A DNA stretch of 48,777 bases from an uncultured bacterium (GTDB taxonomy: Bacteria; Patescibacteriota; Minisyncoccia; Minisyncoccales; JAQTVQ01). Position numbers and translations under genes: made by a program. The stretch lies in NCBI GenBank assembly GCA_903839905.1, contig CAIMDX010000020.1, positions 1-48,777 on the forward strand, given 5' to 3'. This document shows positions 32,162-39,512 of this stretch, piece after piece (the first letter of the stretch is position 1; every line of letters begins with the position of its first letter). The notes under the pieces are model-generated. The model searched no databases. It saw only the letters and a program-made list of their open reading frames with translations, and was not told where the DNA came from.

Positions 32162-33418
32162 TTATAGTCCTAAGGCTTTAAACGCGTTCTCCTGCTTGAT
32201 CTCGTCTTCAACATAGGCCGAAAGCTTCTCCAGGCTGGCTCCTTTTTCAGCGGCTTTAAGGTCGGGATAATAGCTTAACATCGCGTTCACCCTTTCTTCT
32301 ATTTGTTCGGCGCTGGCCTCGGTTTTTTCCTGTTTGGCAATTTCGCGCAAAATCAAAAAGTTTTTTACGCGCTTTTTAGCCGCCTCTTCCACCTCTTTTT
32401 CAAAATCAACCTCGGTTTTGTTGATCTGTTTAAGATATTCTTCAAAGCTTATGCCTAAATTCTGCGCAACCTGGTCCTTGGCGCTGTGCATCATTTGATG
32501 CGCCTCTTTCTCTATTAATATCTGAGGCAATTCAACCTCAACTTCTTTAGCAATTTCAGTCAAAAAATTCTCTCTTTGCCTTTGAATCTCGGCCATCTTT
32601 TTTTCTTCCATAATCCCCTCTTTGATATTATTCTTTAAAGCCTCAACAGTCTCAAATTTACCCAAAGTTTTAACAAATTCATCATTAACTTCCGGCAATT
32701 CAAGCTTTTTAACAGCTTTCATCTCCACTTTTACCTTTAATATCTTGGCAGGCTCTTCTTTGGAATTAAAATCAACTTCTTTTGATTCATCGGCAGACAT
32801 TCCGACCAGGCTAGCTTCAAACTCCTTGGGATAATTGCCTTTGCCTAAAATAAAGCCGTCATCGCGGGGCTTTCCCCCTTCAATTTCCGAGGAAGAAAAG
32901 CTGATTTCAACAAAATCCTCGTTTTGAGCAGGCCCTGCTTTATCGGTCAGAGTCGCTCTGGACTTTTGAATATTAGAGACAGTTTCCTCTATTTCTTTGT
33001 CTTCAACTTTAATTTCTTTTTTCTCAACCTTTTGGGCAATGGCTTTGTATCCAGGCAATTCAAATTCCGGCATCGCTTCAAACTCAGCTGAAAAAAGAAG
33101 TTCGTTCTCTTTGGCCAGTTTTAACAGCTCTATTTGGGGCTGGGAAACCACCTCTATCTTCTGCTGGGCCAAATCTTTAATAGCTTTTGGCCAAAGGTCA
33201 TCAATAGCCAAAGTAGCTGCTTCAATTAAAAGTTTTTCCGGATCCAAACTGGCTTCAATCATGGTAATCGGAGCTTGACCTTTGCGAAATCCCGGCAATT
33301 CAATTTCTTTACTAAGGCTGAAAAGAGCCTTTTCGTAAAAAGACTTGAATTCGTCCCAAGCCTGCTCAACTTCTATTTTGACTTTTATCTTCTTATTCTC
33401 TTTAATTGTCAGTTTCAT
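32162..33418 (-). CDS. tig: Trigger factor
   Basis: A 418-aa ribosome-bound chaperone and peptidyl-prolyl isomerase. The N-terminal ribosome-binding domain carries the GFRKGQAP signature (43-50). An FKBP-type domain follows (about 155-240), then the helical C-terminal domain. It folds nascent chains at the exit tunnel. Length and order are normal. It is upstream of clpP on the same strand, with a 337-bp gap containing repeats. Confidence 0.96.
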   Translation of the reverse strand: MKLTIKENKKIKVKIEVEQAWDEFKSFYEKALFSLSKEIELPGFRKGQAPITMIEASLDPEKLLIEAATLAIDDLWPKAIKDLAQQKIEVVSQPQIELLKLAKENELLFSAEFEAMPEFELPGYKAIAQKVEKKEIKVEDKEIEETVSNIQKSRATLTDKAGPAQNEDFVEISFSSSEIEGGKPRDDGFILGKGNYPKEFEASLVGMSADESKEVDFNSKEEPAKILKVKVEMKAVKKLELPEVNDEFVKTLGKFETVEALKNNIKEGIMEEKKMAEIQRQRENFLTEIAKEVEVELPQILIEKEAHQMMHSAKDQVAQNLGISFEEYLKQINKTEVDFEKEVEEAAKKRVKNFLILREIAKQEKTEASAEQIEERVNAMLSYYPDLKAAEKGASLEKLSAYVEDEIKQENAFKALGL

Positions 33419-33455
33419 ATAATTCTAATATCACTATTTATAATAAGCCAGAAGG

Positions 33456-33472
33456 CTTGCAAGGGTTAGACC
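33456..33472. repeat. Hairpin CAAGGGT-TAG-ACCCTTG
   Basis: Short perfect hairpin upstream of tig. It shares the GGGTTAGAYCC core with the hairpin at 42050-42070, and the shape (GGATTTAATCC) with one at 33670-33686. Confidence 0.6.
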
Positions 33473-33484
33473 CTTGTACAAATT

Positions 33485-33700
33485 GACGCGCGTCATTTTT
33501 GGTTAATGCGCGTCATGTCGCGCACTGTCGCGCTCCAATTTTGTTTGTCGCGCATCATGTCGCGCTTGTCGCGCACCTGTCGCGAATCATTTTTACTTGG
33601 CGCGCACTGTCGCGCATCGTGTCGCGCACTATGTCGCGACAAAACATAACTGTCGCGCATCATCCCAGAAAGGATTTAATCCTCTCTACGATTGACGCGC
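33485..33700. repeat. GTCGCG-rich array between nusA and tig
   Basis: Ten copies of GTCGCG, mostly as TGTCGCGCA, at irregular spacing between about 33517 and 33657. They are framed by GACGCGCGTC (33485-33494), GCGCGTCAT, GGCGCGCAC and GACGCGC (33694-33700). CGCG is otherwise rare here. The plus-strand ORF through it is low-complexity and not believed. Confidence 0.85.
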
Positions 33701-33701
33701 T

Positions 33702-35003
33702 TTACTTTTCAGTTTTGGCTTTGGGCTTCTTGGCCTTGACTGGTTTTTTGGCTTTTTTATCAGTCTTAGCCTCTTTTCCCTCCTCTTCTTTGTTTTCTGC
33801 TTGCTCAATGGATGGCGTTTCTTTTTCTTCTGTATTTTCCTGCTGGGCTTCAGCCTTCCTCTCTTCCAACTGTTCCGGGCTTTTAACATCAATCTTCCAG
33901 CCGGTCAATTTAGCCGCCAGCCGGACATTCTGCCCTTCACGGCCGATGGCCAAAGACAATTGGTCGCTAGGCACCACCACTAAAGCAGTATTTTTGGGCA
34001 AAACTTGAACTTCAATAACTTTAGCCGGCGAAAGAGCGTTAGCCACATATTTTTCCGTTTGATCAGAGTATTCAACAATATCAATCTTCTCTCCGCCCAG
34101 CTCGGATATAACGGCAGAAACCCTCACTCCTCTTTGGCCAACCATGGCGCCGATAGGATCAACGCCTTCGGCCAAAGAAGCTACGGAAACCTTGGTCCTG
34201 GAACCGGCTTCGCGGGCAATAGCTTTGATTTCAATCTGGCCGGCGGAAATTTCAGGCACTTCCAGCTCAAAAAGCTTAGAAATCAGCTTGGGATAAGCGC
34301 GGGACAATAGAATAAAAGGCCCGCGGGAGCTTTCTTCCACTTTTATCACGAAAACTTTAAGCCTTTGGCCGGAACGATAAAACTCCCCCCTTACCTGCTC
34401 TTCTCTGGGCAAATAGCCCAATGTTTTGCCGATATCCAAATAAAGGCCGCCGGATTCCACTCTTTGGATAATGCCGGAAAGAATGTCCCCTTCTTTGGAT
34501 TTGTATTCTTCCATGATGCCGATTCTTTCCGCTTCCCTTATTTTCTGAAGCACAACCTGTTTGGCGGTTTGCGAAGCAATACGGCCAAAATCGGTCTTTT
34601 CTTCCAAGGGAAAGATCAATTCTGTTCCGGATTCCACTTTTTTGTCTATTTTTTTAGCCTCGTCAAGCATAATATGCTTTTCCGGATTGAATCTGACTTT
34701 TTTTACTTCCCCTTCAGCTGCCGCCTCTTCGGCTTCCAGCTCTCCTTCGGTTTTATTCTTCAAATCTTCAAGCTCCGCTTCGGAATAGATCGTTGAATCA
34801 TCAACCACGATCTTTACTTGCCAAAAATTAACTTTGCCAAGCTTAGAATCAAGGCTGGCTTTGATGATCTGGCCTTTTTGGCCATATTCCTTTTTATAAG
34901 CCGCGGCTAAAGCCTGCTCGGTGATCTCAATCACCTTTTCCTGCGGCAAAGCTTTTTCTTCCGCGATTTGGGCGATCGCTGACGCAAATGATTTTAGATC
35001 CAT
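33702..35003 (-). CDS. nusA: Transcription termination/antitermination factor NusA
   Basis: A 433-aa protein with the NusA order: an N-terminal RNA-polymerase-binding domain, an S1 domain (GDILSGIIQRVESGGLYLDI), and tandem KH domains including GVDPIGAMVGQRGVRVSAV and LAIGREGQNVRLAAKLTGW. It ends in a Lys/Glu-rich low-complexity tail (KKAKKPVKAKKPKAK) in place of the acidic repeats of enterobacteria. It modulates pausing, termination and antitermination. Confidence 0.97.
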   Translation of the reverse strand: MDLKSFASAIAQIAEEKALPQEKVIEITEQALAAAYKKEYGQKGQIIKASLDSKLGKVNFWQVKIVVDDSTIYSEAELEDLKNKTEGELEAEEAAAEGEVKKVRFNPEKHIMLDEAKKIDKKVESGTELIFPLEEKTDFGRIASQTAKQVVLQKIREAERIGIMEEYKSKEGDILSGIIQRVESGGLYLDIGKTLGYLPREEQVRGEFYRSGQRLKVFVIKVEESSRGPFILLSRAYPKLISKLFELEVPEISAGQIEIKAIAREAGSRTKVSVASLAEGVDPIGAMVGQRGVRVSAVISELGGEKIDIVEYSDQTEKYVANALSPAKVIEVQVLPKNTALVVVPSDQLSLAIGREGQNVRLAAKLTGWKIDVKSPEQLEERKAEAQQENTEEKETPSIEQAENKEEEGKEAKTDKKAKKPVKAKKPKAKTEK

Positions 35004-35393
35004 ATTATTTTATCAGCCTTCAGCCGAAACGGCCTTTAGGCTTAATGATTATTTTTAAATTATTTATATTTTTTTAAAAAAAGACCGGGTTCAGCCGGGC
35101 ATGGTCATCAAAATCTGTCATTAACTATTGCCATAATAACAGAAAGAGGAAGCCTGTCAAGGCTAGCGATATAAAATGTAAAAATTAAAATGCAAAATGA
35201 CAATTTAAAATTTCAAAATTTTCGTTTCGGGCATTTTAACATTTTAATTTGTCATTTTGATTTTTGCCTGCCGGTAGGCAGGATATTTGCATTTTAAATT
35301 ATCGTTTTATCCTTTGCCCTTTTCGTTTTTTTCAACTAAAGTATAATTAAGAAGCTAGCCATAATAATATTTCAGTTTCACAGGTTTAAAGAA
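35004..35393. other. Divergent intergenic region with inverted repeat
   Basis: Between divergent nusA and the CCA-adding gene. It has a CCGG-based hairpin (35083-35109) in the nusA leader and an AT-rich inverted repeat (about 35177-35310, AAAATGCAAAATGACAA against TTGTCATTTTGATTTTT) interrupted by the palindrome CCTGCCGGTAGGCAGG (35266-35281). No gene. Confidence 0.6.
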
Positions 35394-36863
35394 ATGCACT
35401 TGGAAATCCCCAAAGAAATAAAATTTGTGCTTGATGGCTTGAAAAATAAGGGCTTTCAAGCTTATGCCGTTGGCGGCTGCGTCCGCGACATCCTAAGAGG
35501 GAAAAAACCTTCCGATTGGGATGTAACAACCAATGCCAATCCTGAACAGATCGGAACGGTTTTTTTGGAAAGCTTCAGCAACAATAAATTCGGCACGGTT
35601 ACGGTTGTTGTTGAAAGCGAAGATCCGTCGTTGCGCGAAATAGAGATTACGCCTTTCCGCACCGAACAAAAATATTCCGACAAGCGCCATCCGGATGAGG
35701 TTAAATGGGCCAAAACTATTGAGGAAGACTTAAGCCGCCGGGATTTTACAATCAACGCCTTGGCTTTGGACGAAACAGCAGGGGAGGCGAGTATTATTGA
35801 TTTATTCAATGGACAAAAAGATTTGAGGGACCAAATTATCCGCACAGTTGGAAGCGCCGAAGAAAGGTTTGGCGAAGATGCTTTAAGAATGTTAAGAGCC
35901 GTCCGTTTTTCCGCCGCCTTGGGAGAAGACTGGAAGATAGAACCCCAAACCCAAAAAGCCATTGAGTCCAGCGCCCATTGGCTGAAAGCCATCTCCCAGG
36001 AAAGGATCAAAGACGAACTATGTAAAATAATATCGTCCGGGCAGGCGGCGCGAGGCATAGAAACCCTTAGGAAAACCGGCCTATTGCAATATATTCTTCC
36101 GGAATTAATGGAAGGATATAAAGTCGGACAGAACAAACACCATGTTTATGATGTTTACGAGCATTGCGTTCGCTGCTTGGACTTTACCGCCAAAAAAAAC
36201 TTCAATTGTCATGTCCGTATGGCCGCTTTGCTCCATGACATCGGCAAACCGCGGTCCAAAAGGGGAGAAGGCCTTAATTCTACATTTTATGGCCACGATA
36301 TCATTGGCGCCAAAATGTGCGGCCAAGCTTTACAGCGGTTAAAATTTCCCAAAAAAGATAATGACAAGGTTACGCTTTTGGTCCGATACCATTTGTTTTA
36401 TTACAATGTGGACGAAGTAGGGGAATCATCCATCCGCCGCTTGGTGCGCAATGTCGGAACGAAAAATATGGAAGAACTGCTACAGGTAAGAATGGCTGAC
36501 CGCATCGGCTCGGGCTGTCCCAAGGCAGAACCATATAAACTAAGGCATTTGAAATATATCGTAGATAAAGTGGCCCAAGACCCGATTTCGGCCAAAATGC
36601 TTAAAGCTAACGGACAAGATGTGATGAAAATGCTGGAAATCAAGCCCGGCCCGAAGATCGGGGATATTCTGGATATCCTTTTAGGCATAGTTTTGCTGGA
36701 CCCGAAGAAGAACACTAAAAAATTCCTAGAAGGGGAGATTAAAAAACTGGGAAAAATGTCTGAAGAAGAATTGTCATCTCTTTCCCAAAAAGCCAAACAA
36801 GAACGAGACAAAACCGAAGTGAAAAGAGACGAGATGACAAAGAAGAAGTATTGGGTCACCTAG
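35394..36863 (+). CDS. cca: CCA tRNA nucleotidyltransferase with HD domain
   Basis: A 489-aa class II nucleotidyltransferase. The head domain has AVGGCVRD (25-32), the metal-binding DWD (41-43) and RRDFTINALAL. A tRNA-binding helical part and an HD phosphohydrolase domain (VYDVYEHCVRC, then MAALLHDIGKPRSK) follow. It adds or repairs the 3' CCA of tRNAs, which matters here because most tRNA genes in the window do not encode CCA. The C-terminus is lysine-rich. Confidence 0.93.
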   Translation: MHLEIPKEIKFVLDGLKNKGFQAYAVGGCVRDILRGKKPSDWDVTTNANPEQIGTVFLESFSNNKFGTVTVVVESEDPSLREIEITPFRTEQKYSDKRHPDEVKWAKTIEEDLSRRDFTINALALDETAGEASIIDLFNGQKDLRDQIIRTVGSAEERFGEDALRMLRAVRFSAALGEDWKIEPQTQKAIESSAHWLKAISQERIKDELCKIISSGQAARGIETLRKTGLLQYILPELMEGYKVGQNKHHVYDVYEHCVRCLDFTAKKNFNCHVRMAALLHDIGKPRSKRGEGLNSTFYGHDIIGAKMCGQALQRLKFPKKDNDKVTLLVRYHLFYYNVDEVGESSIRRLVRNVGTKNMEELLQVRMADRIGSGCPKAEPYKLRHLKYIVDKVAQDPISAKMLKANGQDVMKMLEIKPGPKIGDILDILLGIVLLDPKKNTKKFLEGEIKKLGKMSEEELSSLSQKAKQERDKTEVKRDEMTKKKYWVT

Positions 36864-36870
36864 CTTATGT

Positions 36871-37013
36871 CCGAAGCAACTCGTTTTCAGGCAAGCGCTA
36901 AAATTCCCTCCGACTTTGCCTCGCCGTAGCTCTCGCTCCCTGCCTGCCGGCAGGCAGGGAGCGAAGGCGGGGTTCCATAGCCTCCGGATCATGCCTGAAA
37001 ACGATTGCTTCGG
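36871..37013. repeat. Nested hairpin element downstream of cca
   Basis: Outer arms of 22-23 bp (36871-36893 and 36992-37013; CCGAAGCAA..CGTTTTCAGG with a one-base difference) enclose an inner near-perfect palindrome (GCTCCCTGCCTGCCGGCAGG at 36935-36954 and its mirror to 36963) and GCCTCGCCGTAGCTCTCGC, which recurs at 37745. It can fold into one long cruciform or hairpin and may serve as the cca terminator. Confidence 0.8.
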
Positions 37014-37259
37014 CCAACGCTTTAAAGGTTTACGGCGAACGAATTTTCAATTTCTAATTTCTATTAAATTTCTAATTAACGAATTTTCAAACCGTGAGCT
37101 CGCGAATGTCCTTTTATTTAAAAATCCGCCGATAAAAAAATTAAGAATTAAAACATTGAAAATTGAATAGAAATTAGAAATTCAGGCTTCAGTTTCACAA
37201 CTTCTTATAAATCTGCTAAGATTCTAGGCGTCCTACGGCGCATAGCCGTAAAACAACAG
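37014..37259. other. AT-rich inverted repeat and tRNA leader
   Basis: TTTTCAATTTCTAATTTCTA (about 37051-37070) is mirrored at about 37155-37181. A TACGGC-GCATA-GCCGTA hairpin lies just before tRNA-Pro (37234-37250). No gene. Confidence 0.55.
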
Positions 37260-37330
37260 CGGGGTGTAGTATACCGGTAGTACGTGCCCTTCGGGAGGGT
37301 ATAGACTGGGTTCGATTCCCAGCACCCCGA
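37260..37330 (+). tRNA. tRNA-Pro (anticodon CGG)
   Basis: Acceptor CGGGGTG / CACCCCG, anticodon stem TGCCC / GGGTA with loop TTCGGGA (anticodon CGG), T-loop TTCGATT. C1-G72 as expected for Pro; CCA is not encoded. Confidence 0.95.
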
Positions 37331-37362
37331 CTACTTTTAATAAACTAAGCGCATATTTATAA

Positions 37363-37391
37363 TTGACACTCATTTCAACCCTTGATACGCT
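37363..37391 (+). promoter_or_regulatory. Promoter of the 49-aa ORF
   Basis: Consensus TTGACA (37363-37368) with a 17-bp spacer to TACGCT (37386-37391). Just after it, AGGTT-AACC-AACCT (37392-37405) can form a small hairpin at the predicted start of the transcript. Confidence 0.6.
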
Positions 37392-37420
37392 AGGTTAACC
37401 AACCTAAAGGGAGGATAAAC

Positions 37421-37570
37421 ATGGTATGTTCTTACGGGAATCCTAAAAATAGACCTCCGAACAAATCTCTTTGCGCAAAAGGCAGACAAAAAAAAGGCCT
37501 GCCACTAGGAGGAGATCCCAACCGGCCGTTTCCGAAGACCAAAAAAACAGAAAATGATAAAAAAAGTTAG
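37421..37570 (+). CDS. Small basic protein, 49 aa, with own promoter and RBS
   Basis: MVCSYGNPKNRPPNKSLCAK, then GRQKKGLPLGGDP and NRPFPKTKKT. It is rich in K, P, G and N, has two cysteines (3, 18), and is probably unfolded or nucleic-acid-binding. A good AAGGGAGG lies 7 nt before the ATG, and a consensus-like promoter is 30 bp further up. A segment of the ORF (AAAAAAAAGGCCTGCCA at about 37488-37503) is complementary to TGGCAGGCCTCTTTTTTT at 37623-37640. Function unknown. Confidence 0.55.
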   Translation: MVCSYGNPKNRPPNKSLCAKGRQKKGLPLGGDPNRPFPKTKKTENDKKS

Positions 37571-37775
37571 GTTGCAGTTCTTTGCAAAAATGCGTTAAAG
37601 TTTGGCTCTGTCCGTTTTTTATTGGCAGGCCTCTTTTTTTGTTAAAGATTTTTTGATAAACTAAACAAGATTTCAATGTTTGCATCTTAGTTTTAAGAGA
37701 GAGTAAAGGAGGGCATCGCCACACTGAGAACGAAAGAGGGCTTTGCCTCGCCGTAGCTCTCGCAAGAGCGAAGGA

Positions 37776-37846
37776 GGGCCTGTAGTACAGTGGTAACACG
37801 CTGCATTCGCATTGCAGAGACGGGAGTCCGATTCTCCCCAGGTCCA
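37776..37846 (+). tRNA. tRNA-Ala (anticodon CGC)
   Basis: Acceptor GGGCCTG / CAGGTCC (one G-U), anticodon stem CTGCA / TGCAG with loop TTCGCAT (anticodon CGC). The T-loop is TCCGATT, with C at position 55 where U is nearly universal. The discriminator is A; CCA is not encoded. Its last 19 nt plus the next base recur 124 bp downstream. Confidence 0.92.
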
Positions 37847-37971
37847 CATTCGTGAAGGATGGTTGCGGAAGCGCGAGTCCGGGACGTAAGATCCGCCGAG
37901 CGGATCAACGTCCCAGCCACGTAAAAATTTTTTTTGAAAATTTTGTACGTGGCGATTCTCCCCAGGTCCAC
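37829..37971. repeat. Direct duplication of the tRNA-Ala 3' end around a hairpin-rich insert
   Basis: CGATTCTCCCCAGGTCCAC occurs at 37829-37847 (tRNA end) and at 37953-37971. The 105 bp between hold two near-perfect hairpins: GGGACGT..GATCCGC-CGA-GCGGATC..ACGTCCC (37881-37914) and GCCACGTA..TACGTGGC (37916-37953). Confidence 0.85.
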
Positions 37972-38079
37972 CCCGTTAGAAGTTTTAAATTCAAAAATAT
38001 CTCACAAATCCATTTGCTATTAGAAAAAATAATGGATTTGCCTTTATCCCGGAATGTAAAATTTCTAACGGGGTCCACC
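37970..38079. repeat. Palindromic element flanked by GGTCCACC duplications
   Basis: ACCCCGTTAGAAGTTTTA (37970-37987) is mirrored by TAAAATTTCTAACGGGGT (38057-38074), with an inner CAAATCCATT / AATGGATTTG stem. GGTCCACC stands on both sides (37965-37972 and 38072-38079). Confidence 0.8.
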
Positions 38080-38123
38080 ATAGCTAGTAGATGAGTAAAG
38101 AGTAAATGAGTAAGCGAGTAAGC

Positions 38124-38147
38124 GAGAACTGGCAGAGCCAGTTTCTC
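38124..38147 (+). promoter_or_regulatory. Leader hairpin before the DMT transporter
   Basis: GAGAACTGGC-AGA-GCCAGTTTCTC ends 8 nt before the ATG, preceded by repeated GAGTAA words (38092-38124). It would cover the usual ribosome-binding position. Whether it regulates translation is unknown. Confidence 0.4.
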
Positions 38148-38155
38148 CATAAAAA

Positions 38156-39004
38156 ATGAATTTTTTACTTCCAATTTTTGCCGCAATCTTGCAAGCTGGT
38201 TCCTTTACGCTTGATAAGGTTGTTTTATCAATCAAGCGAGTGGATTTCAGAACATATACTGGCGTTAGCTTCCCGCTAATATTCCTCACGACCTTGGCAA
38301 TCTTCCTTATTTTCCGCCCTGCTTTTTCATTTGGCTTGCTTGCCGGAAATTTATTATGGCTATTACTTGTTTCGGTGGGGATAACCATTGTTTCCAACCT
38401 TCTTTTTTATCGCGCGCTTGATGACGACCAGCTAGGGGAAATCCAAACGCTTGATCTTCTGCGAAATATTCCCATTATTGTTTCTTCAAGCCTTATTTTC
38501 GCGGACGAACGAAATTTTTTCGTAATCGTTCCTGCTCTTATCGCTTCTGCCGCGGTCATTTGGTCCCACTGGGAAGGCCGCCATTTCAAAATAAAAAAGA
38601 ACACCTTGCCTTTTCTTATTTGGTCTTTGCTGGCCGCCGCAATCGGCACTCCTATCATAAAAATCCTTCTTGAAGGCTGGAATCCCATATCCCTTGAGCT
38701 GGTTCGTTCCGGCATAACGGCTCTAATCCTCGGTCCGTTATTTTTTAAACATGCCAGTAAAATTTCCCTCAAAGCGTTCTGGCTTTTACTTGCCACTAAT
38801 GCTCTAACTTCTATTGCTTGGATATTATTCTATTTCAGCTACCAGCGATCGGGAATCGTCTACACGATTTTAATATTCTCTCTCCAGCCATTACTTGTGT
38901 ATCTAGCCTCGGTTTTCTTTCTTAAAGAACCTCTACAACGCAAGAAAACCGTTGCTTTCGCCATCGCCCTAATCTCAATCGCCATCGCCCAGGTCATCCG
39001 GTAG
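38156..39004 (+). CDS. EamA/DMT-superfamily transporter
   Basis: A 282-aa protein with about ten hydrophobic helices in two similar halves, the DMT (EamA) layout. The first half has FAAILQAGSFTLDKVVLS, the second ALTSIAWILFYFSYQRSG and LQPLLVYLASVFFLKEPLQR, which is the usual EamA end motif. It probably exports or imports small metabolites; the substrate is unknown. It appears to be a single-gene unit. Confidence 0.85.
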   Translation: MNFLLPIFAAILQAGSFTLDKVVLSIKRVDFRTYTGVSFPLIFLTTLAIFLIFRPAFSFGLLAGNLLWLLLVSVGITIVSNLLFYRALDDDQLGEIQTLDLLRNIPIIVSSSLIFADERNFFVIVPALIASAAVIWSHWEGRHFKIKKNTLPFLIWSLLAAAIGTPIIKILLEGWNPISLELVRSGITALILGPLFFKHASKISLKAFWLLLATNALTSIAWILFYFSYQRSGIVYTILIFSLQPLLVYLASVFFLKEPLQRKKTVAFAIALISIAIAQVIR

Positions 39005-39119
39005 ACTAGCGAGGAATTAACTTCTTAGCTTGTAGGGCGACGGCATTTATTCCTCTAAGGAAAATAGCTACAAGCTCAACAGCTTTGACTTTTGCTGATG
39101 AAAAAGTAAAATTAAACTA

Positions 39120-39497
39120 ATGGCAATGATTTTACTTTTCTTTGAGTGGTATTACAAAGAAATTCCACAAAAATTCTATAAGATTTGGAGCAATTACCTT
39201 TGGTTTTGGGGTTATTATTTTTCTTTGGGGGACACCCTTCGGACATTTTTTTCTCCCTGGAAAAGGATCTACGAAAATTACGGCCGCGGTTTTGATATCC
39301 AAAAATGGCTTTCCGCTTTTGTTGGAAACTTGTTCTCCTGCTTCATAGGCATGTTTTTAAGAAGCTTCCTGATAATAGCCTTGCTTATTGCCGAAATTCT
39401 TACCATCGCTATCGGTATTCTTTTCTTGGCCTTTTGGCTGGCGTTCCCTTTAATCTTGATATCAGCTTTCATAAAAGGCTTAATTTATATTATCTAA
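39120..39497 (+). CDS. Small membrane protein, partner of the Clp-like ATPase
   Basis: A 125-aa protein with an aromatic-rich N-terminus (FFEWYYKEIPQKFYKIWSNY), a middle amphipathic part (FFSPWKRIYENYGRGFDIQKW) and two strong C-terminal helices (FIGMFLRSFLIIALLIAEIL; IAIGILFLAFWLAFPLILIS). It lies 15 bp before the membrane-anchored AAA+ gene. The linkage suggests a membrane complex. No named family is recognised with confidence. Confidence 0.72.
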   Translation: MAMILLFFEWYYKEIPQKFYKIWSNYLWFWGYYFSLGDTLRTFFSPWKRIYENYGRGFDIQKWLSAFVGNLFSCFIGMFLRSFLIIALLIAEILTIAIGILFLAFWLAFPLILISAFIKGLIYII

Positions 39498-39512
39498 AGA
39501 GCGGATATTCTT

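Noticed and set aside
33485..33700. CRISPR array
   Set aside because: Words are only 6-9 bp with irregular gaps of a few bases; there are no unique spacers of even length and no cas genes in the window.
33499..34008. Plus-strand ORF through the GTCGCG array
   Set aside because: Its start is a translation of the repeat words (VAH/RAL/SRT-like low complexity) and the rest is antisense to nusA; no RBS.
37443..37847. Minus-strand 134-aa ORF across tRNA-Ala(CGC)
   Set aside because: The MDLGRIGLP-type start is the usual false translation of an antisense tRNA 3' end.
37848..38080. Self-splicing intron or known structured RNA (RNase P, tmRNA, SRP) after tRNA-Ala
   Set aside because: Only simple stacked hairpins and tRNA-end duplications are seen; none of the conserved cores of those RNAs is recognisable.
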